This document shows, in pieces, positions 50,473-57,962 of a stretch of DNA of 64,000 bases; the stretch's first letter is position 1, and the number at the start of each line of letters is the position of its first letter. A program made the position numbers and the translations under genes. The notes below the pieces were generated by a model. The model made no database searches, was not told the origin of the DNA, and was given only the letters and a program-made list of their open reading frames with translations. The DNA is taken from NCBI GenBank assembly GCA_958414825.1, contig CATYXQ010000004.1:1-64000 (forward strand), in the 5' to 3' direction. The stretch is from an uncultured Eubacteriales bacterium (GTDB lineage: Bacteria; Bacillota; Clostridia; Oscillospirales; CAG-272).

Positions 50473-51194
50473 TGCGTACCTCCATAAGCCTTTTGCATCG
50501 CTTTTTCAAAAAATTCGTCCACCGTAAAGCTCTGCGGCGCTTTGGACGGCTTTTCCCGCCTGTCGTCCAAGCCGTTTTTCTCCCATGTGCGCACCGCCGC
50601 TTTCCAGTCCTGCATGGGATTTTTCCCGACCTTCCAGCCGTTGGACGCATAAAAGCTGCAAAAGCGTTCGGCGTCAACGCAGTTCCCACGTCCACGGCAA
50701 TATTCCGCCACTTCCTCGACCGTGGGAGCGGTAAAGCGCGCAGCGCTTTTCTTTACACGCTCGTTAGAGCGTGTTTCTTTTTCGGATATGGATTCGGATT
50801 CGGATTGGATTACGGGCGCATTTGTATTCATTTGCTTGCATATGCTCGCAGATGATTTCATGTGCTCGCATGGCTCCGGAAATTTGCTTCGCTTCGCCCT
50901 TACGCTCTGATGGTCATTCCACGTCGGCAGATACAGATACGGCTTGCCCTCAAACTCATACAGAGCAACCATACCGGCAGTCGCCAACGTATTGACGGCC
51001 TCGGAAACAGCTTTGGTCGTAAGCGATTCTTTGAGCGGAAAGAGGCGATTTTTTATGATCGCCGGTCTTCCGTCAAATCGTCCGTAATCGTCGCAGTTGA
51101 CGATCAGACGGTAAAATAAAACTTCCTCGAACCATGAAAGACGCGCTATACTGTCTGATGTGCATATGCTCTCTTTTATGATTCTGTTCGGCAT
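50469..51194 (-). CDS. Phage replication-initiation-like protein (winged helix)
   Basis: 241 residues. N-terminus NRIIKESICTSDSIARLSWFEEVLFYRLIV..DDYGRFDGRPAIIKNRLFP is the usual start of phage replisome organiser/helix-turn-helix proteins. A polar linker follows, then VEEVAEYCRGRG..VDAERFCSFYASNGWKVGKNPMQDWKAAVRTWEK, a C-terminal segment common to DnaD-like and helicase-loader phage proteins. No helicase gene is present, so host replication proteins are probably recruited. ATGA overlap with the methylase start. Confidence 0.75.
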   Translation of the reverse strand: MPNRIIKESICTSDSIARLSWFEEVLFYRLIVNCDDYGRFDGRPAIIKNRLFPLKESLTTKAVSEAVNTLATAGMVALYEFEGKPYLYLPTWNDHQSVRAKRSKFPEPCEHMKSSASICKQMNTNAPVIQSESESISEKETRSNERVKKSAARFTAPTVEEVAEYCRGRGNCVDAERFCSFYASNGWKVGKNPMQDWKAAVRTWEKNGLDDRREKPSKAPQSFTVDEFFEKAMQKAYGGTQ

Positions 51195-51203
51195 ATCCTC
51201 ACC

Positions 51204-51632
51204 TCAAAAGGGAAGCCCGTCCTGCTCGGACACATCCTCAAACTTCGGCTGCGCGTAGGCGTCCGGCACATATGTACTGTTTGGCTGTACCGTGCGTTCG
51301 TCCGCCGTCCGCTTGCTTTCAGCAAAGCTTACTTCATCGGCCACAACCTCGGTTACAACCCGCTTTACGCCCTGACTGTCCGTATAGCCGCGGACTTGTA
51401 CCGACCCGCATACCAAGATCGGCATACCCTTTTTAAAATACCGGGAAACAAATTCCGCCGTCTGCCGCCATGCGACAATGCTGATAAAATCCGTTTTGGG
51501 CTCTGCGTCTTTTGCCGCGCGCCGGTTTACCCCGATTGAAAAGGATACGACCGATAGACCCGACTGCGTTTGCTTGAGTTCCGGATCGGCGGTCAAATGA
51601 CCGAGCAAAATAGCCTTATTAAAGCTTGCCAT
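51204..51632 (-). CDS. ssb: Single-stranded DNA-binding protein
   Basis: 142 residues. OB fold with FNKAILLGHLTADPELKQTQSGL, VVSFSIGVNRRA, FISIVAWRQTAEFVSRYFKKGMPILVCGSVQVRGYTD (in part). The acidic C-terminal tip ends EQDGLPF, close to the canonical DDDIPF that binds partner proteins. Works with RecT and YqaJ next to it. Confidence 0.92.
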   Translation of the reverse strand: MASFNKAILLGHLTADPELKQTQSGLSVVSFSIGVNRRAAKDAEPKTDFISIVAWRQTAEFVSRYFKKGMPILVCGSVQVRGYTDSQGVKRVVTEVVADEVSFAESKRTADERTVQPNSTYVPDAYAQPKFEDVSEQDGLPF

Positions 51633-51936
51633 ATTCCCCTCTGCTCTCCAATTCTTTTATTTTTCTTCTCAGCGGCGTCGTCTGCTTTAAAATGTTCAGC
51701 GCGCGCCGCCGCATCTGCCGGTACTGCGCGTCCAGCGCTTCCCGGTCGTTCTCGTCTATTAGGAAATACCCGCCGCCGTCCTGCCGGTTGCCGATGATAT
51801 AGCCGTCCATGCGAAGCCGCTCGATCTCTTTCCGCACTGCGCGGTCATGCGTACCGGTTCGCGCCGAAAGACATGCGCGCGATACGCCGCCGCATTCTTT
51901 TAATACTTCCAGTACCGTCATAGGTAGTTCCTCCAA
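51619..51936 (-). CDS. Winged-helix protein of the recombination cluster
   Basis: 105 residues. MTVLEVLKECGGVSRACLSARTGTHDRAVRKEIERLRMDGYIIGNRQDGGGYFLI is a winged helix (quoted in part for the motif TGTHDRAVRKEIERLR); the rest is a helix (DAQYRQMRRRALNIL). Start either at 51936 or at the next Met. Role in phage DNA metabolism or its regulation unknown. Overlaps ssb by 14 bases. Confidence 0.65.
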   Translation of the reverse strand: MEELPMTVLEVLKECGGVSRACLSARTGTHDRAVRKEIERLRMDGYIIGNRQDGGGYFLIDENDREALDAQYRQMRRRALNILKQTTPLRRKIKELESRGEYGKL

Positions 51937-51939
51937 TTT

Positions 51940-52731
51940 TTATTGATTTTCAGACGCTTCTTCAAATTCCGCTTCTATTGTCACATCCGGTACCGAATAC
52001 ATATCTTCGCTGATTTCGGTTTTTATCGTTTCATCCTGCGCTACGGCGCGCACAAAATCCGATTTCAGCGGCGCATATTTCAAAACCTTTTTGAGTACAG
52101 TCTTCTTCGCCATTTCTTCAAAGTTGGTTTGCCAAGGTCCGCTTGAGAATGACTTTGAAAACTTTTCTGCGTGCGCGCGCACATCCGGAATGCTCATGAC
52201 CTCAAAACCATATCCGCCGTCTTTGGTGCGGAACATGGCGTATACATAGGCAGGCTCGCCGCGGTCAGATATTGCCGGCTTATGATACAGCGTAGGTTCG
52301 AGACCGAATGAATAGTTAAATTCGTCATTTTCATACACGATCTGCGCCTGAATTACACTGACGTCGCCGGAACGGTAAGCAAGGTCGATCATTCCTTTAT
52401 ATCCAAGCTGGAACTGACACTCGTTGCACTTCGTTTTCCCATTCCAAAACGGAATCAAGTACGCCTGTCCGAGCGGCGTGTTCGGCTCAACGCCAAGCTG
52501 CGCCGCCGTCATCATAGCGCCGAGAAAGCTCTGCGGCGTTGTTTGTGCGAGCTTTGGATTTGTGGATAGCGCAGAAAGTACGATCCTGGTAAAGCGTTCG
52601 GGCGTAATAACGCTGGGCAGCGCTTTTTTAATTTCACTTTGCATTTGTTTGATGTACTGCTGCATGGTCAGTTTCGCGGCGTTCTCATTCACGCCGCCCG
52701 CCACAGCGTTCTGAATCATGGTGTTTGCCAT
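51940..52731 (-). CDS. recT: RecT-family ssDNA-annealing protein
   Basis: 263 residues. RecT core: ERFTRIVLSALSTNPKLAQ, SFLGAMMTAAQLGVEPNTPLG, CQFQLGYKGMIDLAYRSG, EEMAKKTVLKKVLKYAPL. It anneals single strands for phage recombination and replication with the adjacent exonuclease. Acidic C-terminus. 3 bases before the winged-helix gene. Confidence 0.93.
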   Translation of the reverse strand: MANTMIQNAVAGGVNENAAKLTMQQYIKQMQSEIKKALPSVITPERFTRIVLSALSTNPKLAQTTPQSFLGAMMTAAQLGVEPNTPLGQAYLIPFWNGKTKCNECQFQLGYKGMIDLAYRSGDVSVIQAQIVYENDEFNYSFGLEPTLYHKPAISDRGEPAYVYAMFRTKDGGYGFEVMSIPDVRAHAEKFSKSFSSGPWQTNFEEMAKKTVLKKVLKYAPLKSDFVRAVAQDETIKTEISEDMYSVPDVTIEAEFEEASENQ

Positions 52732-52752
52732 TTTTTCTATCTCCTTATGTAA

Positions 52753-53703
52753 TTAAGATTTTTTTACGTAAAACGGCCTCGAAGTAGATTCTTTAAAATA
52801 AGCCGTCAAATCCGTTTCAGGATTATCCTTCACAAAATCCTTTATCTGAAAGCTTTTGCGCGTCTGGGATTTCCAAGTCACGATATATCCGCCGCATGTT
52901 CCGTGTTCGCTCTCTTTCAGGTCGGATTTGATCAGATTTTCAATCTCGCTTATCCGGTTATCAATCGCTTTTTTTTGCGCTTTAAGACCTGCATATTCTT
53001 CGAGCACGCTTTCACGCCCGAAGAGTTCAACCGTGCCGTTCATGCTGTCTGTATAGAGCGTGGACAAGGTTTCGGTCGTTGCCTCGCTGCCGTCCGGCGG
53101 AGGCGGGGAATCGGGAATCACATAAGAATCCCAAAAATTTTTTTCTGCCTGCATCAGCGCTTCGATTTCGGCTTCGTCGCGTTCGAGCGTATAGGTAAAG
53201 AACCCGCGCCCGAAGACCAAAACGGCAAGATACCAACGCGCTTTACCTGTCACCGCCAAATAATGTACGCATTGAACATAGTATTGTTCGGGAAATTCAA
53301 TACCGCAAAATTGCTTCACATCCAGCGTGGAGGTTGTTTTGCATTCCAGCCCTGCATCTTCCCCGACGATTTCGCGATCAATATCCGCATGTGCAAAAGG
53401 ATATTTTGCGTTGTAGAGCATAGCGCGCTTACGACGCACTGCTTTTCCGTTCTGTTCGCAGAAACGGCGCGCTACATATTCCTCAAGGTCGCGTCCGATC
53501 CGCATGGCTTCGTTATCTGGCTTGTCCGGCAATCGCCCTGTTTTGTCTGCCCATATACTGAATCGGGAACTGTATTTTGACAAGCCCACAATGCCGGATG
53601 CGTCGCTGCCTCCGATCGTTTTTCTCCTTTGTGAGATCCATTCTTCTCGGCTCATATCTTTCGTAGACACAGCGTGTATGTTCCCCTTGTCAAAACGCGC
53701 CAT
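52753..53703 (-). CDS. YqaJ-family recombination exonuclease
   Basis: 316 residues. YqaJ/lambda-Exo type nuclease: SREEWISQRRKTIGGSDASGIVG, GRDLEEYVARRF (Glu), FAHADIDREIVGEDAGLECKTTS with the D..E-x-K active site, EYYVQCVHYLAVTG-like EQYYVQCVHYLAV. C-terminal coiled coil (LKAQKKAIDNRISEIENLI). Digests 5' ends to give RecT its substrate. ATG 53703 overlaps the 91-residue gene. Confidence 0.9.
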   Translation of the reverse strand: MARFDKGNIHAVSTKDMSREEWISQRRKTIGGSDASGIVGLSKYSSRFSIWADKTGRLPDKPDNEAMRIGRDLEEYVARRFCEQNGKAVRRKRAMLYNAKYPFAHADIDREIVGEDAGLECKTTSTLDVKQFCGIEFPEQYYVQCVHYLAVTGKARWYLAVLVFGRGFFTYTLERDEAEIEALMQAEKNFWDSYVIPDSPPPPDGSEATTETLSTLYTDSMNGTVELFGRESVLEEYAGLKAQKKAIDNRISEIENLIKSDLKESEHGTCGGYIVTWKSQTRKSFQIKDFVKDNPETDLTAYFKESTSRPFYVKKS

Positions 53704-53965
53704 AGTCCGCAAGCCTCCCGTCCTCGTATGCCCATTCTGCGGCGGCGTCTCTCGTCTCCGCCGCCTCTCGCAGATCGAGCAGTTCACAAGCTTCTTCTTC
53801 GAGCAGATCAAACATCCCTTTGATGTTGTGGAAATCAAGCTCCATCATTGCCTCTTTGACAATATGCAGCGTCTGCTCGCACGACGCTTCATATTCCCGC
53901 TCCTTGATCTCAAGCCGCTCGGTAAGCGGCAATTCCCGCTCTGGCGGAAGTTCAGCATAAAACAT
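53690..53965 (-). CDS. Small acidic helical phage protein
   Basis: 91 residues, strongly acidic and helical (LTERLEIKEREYEASCEQTL.., FDLLEEEACELLDLREAAETRDA). Unknown family. Lies between the repeat protein and the exonuclease, overlapping the latter by 14 bases. An accessory of the recombinase is possible. Confidence 0.6.
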   Translation of the reverse strand: MFYAELPPERELPLTERLEIKEREYEASCEQTLHIVKEAMMELDFHNIKGMFDLLEEEACELLDLREAAETRDAAAEWAYEDGRLADYGAF

Positions 53966-53971
53966 TTTTCA

Positions 53972-54937
53972 TTACTCCCCGATTTTTTTAAGCGCAAAGT
54001 TCCCGGAATGTATGATCTGTTTGCGATACCGGTCTATGATCAAGCCATTATCCTGTACAACGGCTTTGTCAGTATTTGCCCACTCCATAACACCCGATGT
54101 TATCACTGTCGCATTGCCGCGGATGTTCTCGACTGTTGCACTGTCGCAGATGCGCTCGACTGTTGCACTGCCGTAGATGCGCTTGACTGTTGCATTGCCG
54201 CAGATGTACTCGACTGTTGCATTGTTGCAGATGCGCTCGACTGTCGCATTGTCGTAGATGCGCTCGACTGTCGCATTGTCGCAGATGCGCTCGACTGTTG
54301 CACTGCCGTAGATGCGCTTGACTGTTGCATTGCCGCAGATGTACTCGACTGTTGCATTGTTGCAGATGCGCTCGACTGTCGCATTGTCGCAGATGCGCTC
54401 GACTGTTGCACTGCCATAGATGCACTCGACTATCGCATTGCCGCAGATGTACTCGACTGTTGCACTGCTGCAGATGCGCTTGACTGTTGCATTGCCGCAG
54501 ATGCGCTCGACTGTTGCATTGTCGTAGATGCGCTCGACTGTTGCATTGCCGTAGATGCGCTCGACTGTTGCATTGTCGCAGACGCTTATGTTTTGACCGT
54601 CTTTGATCCAGTGCCTGCCGCCGTTTACCGTTAAATTATCCTCCCCGATATGTACATGCGCCGCATACCATGTCTTGACTGCTTCGCGCATTCTCGCTTC
54701 GTCTGCCTCAGCCACATACCAATCTGGCAATATATCCTGATCTACACGGTATATCCATGTATCAGGATTGGTAAATATATCGTTGTCCCTTGGGGATAGC
54801 TCTGCGCGTACAAACATCCGTTCCGCGTTTTCGCGCGTATCCTCGATTTTCAGTTCCGCCAGCATTTCCTGATGGCCGTCATGATCCGGTATGTATACCC
54901 GGTCTTTTAAGATGATCCCGCTTTTAAGCCTGCACAT
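53972..54937 (-). CDS. Nonapeptide-repeat (beta-solenoid-like) phage protein
   Basis: 321 residues. N-terminal 120: globular part (LKIEDTRENAERMFVRAEL, WYAAHVHIGEDNLTVNGGRHW). Residues 122-274: 17 tandem nine-residue repeats of the form (N/S)ATV(E/K)RI(Y/C)(G/D/N), with alternating beta-compatible residues as in a parallel solenoid (two repeats would make one 18-residue coil). C-terminal 40: VITSGVMEWANTDKAVVQDN cap. Function unknown; in an early operon it may be a decoy, inhibitor or DNA mimic (the repeats carry Glu and Arg in equal numbers). AAAGGAGAG precedes the ATG. Confidence 0.75.
   Translation of the reverse strand: MCRLKSGIILKDRVYIPDHDGHQEMLAELKIEDTRENAERMFVRAELSPRDNDIFTNPDTWIYRVDQDILPDWYVAEADEARMREAVKTWYAAHVHIGEDNLTVNGGRHWIKDGQNISVCDNATVERIYGNATVERIYDNATVERICGNATVKRICSSATVEYICGNAIVECIYGSATVERICDNATVERICNNATVEYICGNATVKRIYGSATVERICDNATVERIYDNATVERICNNATVEYICGNATVKRIYGSATVERICDSATVENIRGNATVITSGVMEWANTDKAVVQDNGLIIDRYRKQIIHSGNFALKKIGE
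54116..54574 (-). repeat. 27 bp coding tandem repeat array, 17 copies
   Basis: Period 27 bases, in frame. A higher-order unit of four to five repeats (S-RICD, N-RI(C/Y), N-RICN, N-EYICG, N-KRIYG) is itself duplicated, which points to recent expansion by unequal recombination. The opposite strand is also open (Cys/Asp/Ala-rich), an artefact of the repeat. Confidence 0.9.
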
Positions 54938-55181
54938 GTTGGTTTCTCTCCTTTGAATTTCTCCATGCCATATTCGGGAAATATACCCGAACCGGATAAC
55001 TTTTTGAAATTGCCGCCAGCGCGCCGAAGAAAAGCTCGCGCTTTGGGTATAGCTTTACAATGCCGCTGGAGGGATTCAAATACCCTATGAGGTACGCCGC
55101 CGCCATACCGTTCCGGTATGCGCATATGCGGTACCGCATCGCTCCGATTTCCGCGCATATCCGATATTCCACGCCGCTCAT
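54924..55181 (-). CDS. Small phage protein, unrecognised
   Basis: 85 residues, Tyr/Arg-rich (VEYRICAEIGAMRYRICAYRNG) with an internal duplication of the YRICA motif; GYLNPSSGIVKLYPKRELFFG follows. AAAGGAGAGCAAT directly precedes the ATG, which supports expression. Overlaps the repeat-protein start by 14 bases. Confidence 0.6.
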   Translation of the reverse strand: MSGVEYRICAEIGAMRYRICAYRNGMAAAYLIGYLNPSSGIVKLYPKRELFFGALAAISKSYPVRVYFPNMAWRNSKERNQHVQA

Positions 55182-55202
55182 ATTGCTCTCCTTTGAATCG
55201 CT

Positions 55203-55361
55203 TTATTTTGTTTCGCCCTCTCCCGAAGGCTCCGTCTTGTCCGCGCGCGCATCCTTGCCCGCCGCGCTTGTGCCTGGAGCGCACCGACCAGCTTCTCCAA
55301 GCGTGATCAGCGCTCCGATCAGCGCAAACGGGATCAGCAGCGCTAATATGGTTGCAGTCAT
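55203..55361 (-). CDS. 52-residue membrane micro-protein
   Basis: One hydrophobic helix (TATILALLIPFALIGALITLG) and a polar Gly/Asp/Lys tail ending EGETK. AAGGA is 9 bases before ATG 55361; the alternative ATG at 55370 touches it. It lies in the gap between two recognised early genes and continues their spacing. Function unknown. Confidence 0.6.
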   Translation of the reverse strand: MTATILALLIPFALIGALITLGEAGRCAPGTSAAGKDARADKTEPSGEGETK

Positions 55362-55389
55362 TTTCAACATTCCTTTCTATGCAATGCGT

Positions 55390-55716
55390 TCATACCGCGC
55401 CCCGAATGGCGGCTATTTTCTTTTCGCGCCGCAAAATTTCATCGTGTTTGTCTTTGAGTTCTTTGATGTCAAGATGCCATGCTATATACGCATCTTTGGT
55501 CAGCACGTCGCAGGCGCTGTACGGTATGCGGTTCTGTTCGCGGGTATATGCGTTTGCCGCTTTTTTTAGAGCGGAAACACGCGCGCTGCCGATGCCGGGG
55601 AAGAGCATTTTGATTTCTTTTGTCCCAAGATATAAATTCTCATCGTAAATATGTACCGCTGTCTCGATCGAAGCAATACGCGGTATGTTGATACAACGAT
55701 TTACACTTGCGTCCAT
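55390..55716 (-). CDS. Small DNA-binding-like phage protein
   Basis: 108 residues. YLGTKEIKMLFPGIGSARVSALKKAANAY is a helix-turn-helix-like stretch of the excisionase/AlpA kind; the C-terminal half is a charged helix (KELKDKHDEILRREKK). GAGGAGGGAAAAAA before ATG. Candidate excisionase or early regulator. Confidence 0.55.
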   Translation of the reverse strand: MDASVNRCINIPRIASIETAVHIYDENLYLGTKEIKMLFPGIGSARVSALKKAANAYTREQNRIPYSACDVLTKDAYIAWHLDIKELKDKHDEILRREKKIAAIRGAV

Positions 55717-55943
55717 TTTTTTCCCTCCTCAATGTCCAAAGCTTTGATTATCGCTTCCTTGATTTTCGGACTGTTATGTTCGCCCGAAAGCACCTTTAAT
55801 AGCCGTGAACGGTCGCAATACATATCTGTCTTTTGCGTAACCTCCGCGCATAGCCAATCCAAGCGCTTCTCCTTTAAAATCAGCGCAATCTTTACGCTTT
55901 TCTCAAAATCTGTCATGGGTTTACCGATTTGTGGATTTCTCAC
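55701..55943 (-). CDS. Small helical early phage protein
   Basis: 80 residues from GTG 55943, which follows GAGGAAGAACT and overlaps the Xre stop (ATGA/GTGA type). TDFEKSVKIALILKEKRLDWLCAEVTQKTDMYCDRSRLLKVLSGEHNSPKIKEAI (motif RSRLLKVLSGEHNSPKI) has a divergent Xre-like fold in which the recognition helix would be RSRLLKVLSG. Likely a regulator such as an antirepressor or Cro-like partner. Confidence 0.6.
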   Translation of the reverse strand: MRNPQIGKPMTDFEKSVKIALILKEKRLDWLCAEVTQKTDMYCDRSRLLKVLSGEHNSPKIKEAIIKALDIEEGKKWTQV

Positions 55944-56161
55944 AGTTCTTCCTCCTTTGTCTTGATTTGCCCGCCCGCAAGTTCGTCCAGCGAGCAGCCC
56001 AGCACAGAGACTACGCACAAAGCAAGATTCATCGTCAGCGCTTTCGTGCCCCGCTCGATTTGCGCGAGCATACTCTGCGTTATGCCGAGCGCCTGCGCCA
56101 GTTCCACCTGCTTCATATTGCGCGCCTCACGCAGACGCTTTACGTTATCACCGATGTTCAT
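55940..56161 (-). CDS. Xre-family regulator of the lytic operon (Cro-like)
   Basis: 73 residues, one helix-turn-helix domain: IGDNVKRLREARNMKQVELAQALGITQSMLAQIERGTKAL (key motif LGITQSMLAQIERG). Its ribosome-binding site AGGAGG is inside the end of the 28-codon ORF, and the two overlap as ATGA. First regulator behind the leftward promoter at 56502-56530, as Cro is. Confidence 0.85.
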   Translation of the reverse strand: MNIGDNVKRLREARNMKQVELAQALGITQSMLAQIERGTKALTMNLALCVVSVLGCSLDELAGGQIKTKEEEL

Positions 56162-56244
56162 TTCATCCTCCTAATAATTACGGCTATGACGGCAGCATTC
56201 GCAATGATAACAAGCACGTCAAGCACAATACCTAAAATGCCCAT
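56158..56244 (-). CDS. 28-residue hydrophobic micropeptide
   Basis: Reads GILGIVLDVLVIIANAAVIA then VIIRRMK: one membrane helix with a basic C-terminus. CAAGGAGGAATCGAAACAT precedes the ATG. Stop overlaps the Xre start. The form is that of type I toxin peptides and small holin-like proteins, or of a membrane signal peptide for lysogeny control. Confidence 0.6.
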   Translation of the reverse strand: MGILGIVLDVLVIIANAAVIAVIIRRMK

Positions 56245-56330
56245 ATGTTTCGATTCCTCCTTGTCATATATTTCTTGACAACGAGCGGCAAAAATGTTAT
56301 CCTGTTAACGGAGGGTTTCCCCTCCGCCCC

Positions 56331-56453
56331 TTACTCAAGCAGTTTGCCGATCAGATCGACAAGCGCCTTGATAAGGTTTAGGATTGCGGTAATCAGGATG
56401 AGACGTTTGGTTGCGCTATCATCCTGATTGCCATTCTTCTTCGCCTTGCTCAT
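56331..56453 (-). CDS. 40-residue basic-hydrophobic micropeptide
   Basis: Basic N-terminus (SKAKKNGNQDDSATKR) then a hydrophobic helix (LILITAILNLIKALVDLIG). AAGGAGGTAAAAAGC precedes the ATG. It is the first gene after the leftward early promoter. Amphipathic helix, membrane-active or leader function possible. Confidence 0.6.
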   Translation of the reverse strand: MSKAKKNGNQDDSATKRLILITAILNLIKALVDLIGKLLE

Positions 56454-56487
56454 TGCTTTTTACCTCCTTTATTTTTTTGTGGTTTCC

Positions 56488-56554
56488 TTAACCACGGTTT
56501 TATTATACTTCACTTTAGTTAAGCAGTCAAGCATTTTGCTTAACATTTGTTAAG
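56488..56554. promoter_or_regulatory. Operator region of immunity module A
   Basis: Repeated GTTAA/TTAAC half-sites: TTAACC (56488), GTTAAGCA (56518) with inverted TGCTTAAC (56537), and GTTAAG (56549). They cover both promoter boxes of the leftward promoter. Confidence 0.7.
56502..56530 (-). promoter_or_regulatory. Leftward early lytic promoter
   Basis: TTGACT, 17 bases, TATAAT. It starts the early lytic transcript (micropeptides, Cro-like gene, replication genes). Confidence 0.85.
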
Positions 56555-56571
56555 TTTGGAGATGTGCACAA

Positions 56572-56787
56572 ATGTTTAAAGATGTATTCGTGCAATTATT
56601 ACAAAAACACAATGTTTCCGCTTATAAATTCTCGCAAGATACAGGCATACCGCAGAGCTTGCTGAGTAATTATAAAGCAGGTACTAAATCTCCAACATCT
56701 GACAATCTGGTAATTATCGCGGATTATTTCGATTGCTCCGTAGACTACCTGCTCGGTAGAACGGACAAGCCGGAAGTGAATAGATAG
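56572..56787 (+). CDS. Xre-family repressor A
   Basis: 71 residues: FKDVFVQLLQKHNVSAYKFSQDTGIPQSLLSNYKAGTKSPTSDNLVIIADYFDCSVDYLLGRTD; the core TGIPQSLLSNYKAG and the closing SVDYLLGRTDKP are typical of short Xre/CI-like proteins. Divergent from the leftward promoter, so probable repressor of it. GGAGATGTGCACAA before ATG. Confidence 0.85.
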   Translation: MFKDVFVQLLQKHNVSAYKFSQDTGIPQSLLSNYKAGTKSPTSDNLVIIADYFDCSVDYLLGRTDKPEVNR

Positions 56788-56796
56788 GATAAAAAC

Positions 56797-57093
56797 ATGG
56801 AAATGAAACTCACAAAAGAATCTCGAAAAGTCCTGAAATCCATCTATGATATTTATTGTAAGCGTCGCAAGATGGGACAATCAAAATCAGCTTCTGTATA
56901 CTTTGACGCCGACACAGCAGACGGCATAGAGGGATTTAGCGATGCGATATTAGAATTGTCAAATGCCAAATTCTTAAAACTATTTATCACAGGGGATTTT
57001 GAAATCACGGATCAAGCAATTCTCTTCATGGAAAATTTTACAAAAGAAACAATATCAAAATGGCTTGAATTCGGATCAAATTTTATTCCTTGA
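56797..57093 (+). CDS. Phage protein of unknown function downstream of repressor A
   Basis: 98 residues (KLTKESRKVLKSIYDIYCKRRKMGQ, then FSDAILELSNAKFLKLFITGDFEITDQAILFMENFTKETISKW, quoted in part). It has a winged-helix look, common for small prophage proteins that sit behind CI-type genes. 9 bases after repressor A, so the same transcript. Ends overlapping the converging 93-residue gene by 11 bases. Confidence 0.6.
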   Translation: MEMKLTKESRKVLKSIYDIYCKRRKMGQSKSASVYFDADTADGIEGFSDAILELSNAKFLKLFITGDFEITDQAILFMENFTKETISKWLEFGSNFIP

Positions 57094-57364
57094 CTTCTGT
57101 CCCGTCCTTGTTGCAGCAAGGGCGGTTTTCTTTCGCGATATTCTCCATAAATTCTGTAAAGTGTTTCTCCGCCGTTTCTCCGGTTTCCAATCTTGCAGTG
57201 CTTACACTTATTTCCATGAGCCGTATTACTCCACCGGGACAGCTTTTTCCGCCTTCCTCTGTCGAAAACTCCAAGCGTTCAATTCCGCCCCCAATAAATA
57301 CGCCATCCAAAATAGCCGCAGTACGTTCTCCGTCTGATGCTATAACCAGTTTAGGATAGTTCAT
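57083..57364 (-). CDS. Small phage protein under a repressible promoter
   Basis: 93 residues (NYPKLVIASDGERTAAILDGVFIGGGIERLEFSTEEGG..; Cys pair near the end RPCCNKDG). No family recognised. It has its own strong promoter covered by palindromes. ATG 57364 is taken; AAAGGATGG lies 12-20 bases upstream with a 4-codon ORF (MEKQ, TAATG) between. Possible antirepressor. Transcription through its end would run antisense across repressor A. Confidence 0.5.
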   Translation of the reverse strand: MNYPKLVIASDGERTAAILDGVFIGGGIERLEFSTEEGGKSCPGGVIRLMEISVSTARLETGETAEKHFTEFMENIAKENRPCCNKDGTEVKE

Positions 57365-57393
57365 TATTGCTTTTCCATCCTTTCCGTGGTATA

Positions 57394-57469
57394 CTGTGGT
57401 TAAGTTCTTACCACAGTTAATTATACAATCAAATGATTGCAAAGTCAACCGATTTCAATCATTTGATTG
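57394..57469. promoter_or_regulatory. Operator region of immunity module B
   Basis: Two 14 bp palindromes, CAATCAAATGATTG (57426) and its inverse CAATCATTTGATTG (57456), plus CTGTGGT / ACCACAG (57394/57410). They cover the spacer and edges of the promoter. Confidence 0.75.
57420..57448 (-). promoter_or_regulatory. Leftward promoter of immunity module B
   Basis: TTGACT, 17 bases, TATAAT; same hexamers and spacing as the promoter at 56502-56530 but with different operators. Confidence 0.82.
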
Positions 57470-57508
57470 CAATTTGGACATTTGCATAATTTTAGCGGAG
57501 GTATTTTA

Positions 57509-57877
57509 GTGAAAGTTGATAGAATCAAATGTCTTGCGAAAGAGCAAGGCATTTCGCTTAAATTTTTATGCAATAAAATAGGCAAGCGCCGCACGTATAT
57601 AGGAGAAATTGAAGCGAGGAATGGTACGATTTCGCGGGAAGACCTTGCTGTTTTAGCCGACGTTCTTGACACCACGCCCGAATACCTCCGAGGGGAGACG
57701 GATATAAGAGCAAAAAACCCTCTTCTGCAAAAAATCGAGCAGAAGAGGAAAACGTCCTGTTTAATATTGGATTATCACAGCGAGACCGGCGAGCCGGAAG
57801 TTATTGACATTGCGCCGGAAAATGTGGAAAAAGTCAAAGAGTATGTAAGATTGCTAAATAACGACAAAAAAGAATAA
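57509..57877 (+). CDS. Xre-family repressor B
   Basis: 122 residues from GTG 57509 (GGAGGTATTTTA before it). KVDRIKCLAKEQGISLKFLCNKIGKRRTYIGEIEARNGTISREDLAVLADVLDTTPEYLRGETD; motif IGKRRTYIGEIEAR is the recognition helix, TPEYLRGETD the usual domain end. C-terminal tail (ISPENVEKVKEYVRLL-like IAPENVEKVKEYVRLLNN) resembles phage Xre proteins paired with ImmA peptidases, which cleave such regulators on induction. Confidence 0.85.
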   Translation: MKVDRIKCLAKEQGISLKFLCNKIGKRRTYIGEIEARNGTISREDLAVLADVLDTTPEYLRGETDIRAKNPLLQKIEQKRKTSCLILDYHSETGEPEVIDIAPENVEKVKEYVRLLNNDKKE

Positions 57878-57962
57878 ATAAGTGCCGTTTTGTAGAAAAT
57901 TGTTATCATATTTGTTAAAATCGCTTTGTACTATTTTTTTATACAAAGGAGATTTGGCAGAA

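Noticed and set aside
54116..54574. Possible CRISPR array
   Set aside because: The 27 bp units are contiguous, in frame, and have no unique spacers; no cas genes in the window.
53504..54634. Long plus-strand open frame rich in Asp-Cys-Cys repeats
   Set aside because: It is the reverse of the 27 bp coding repeat; no ribosome site, no family. The minus-strand protein has a site, a globular domain and operon context.
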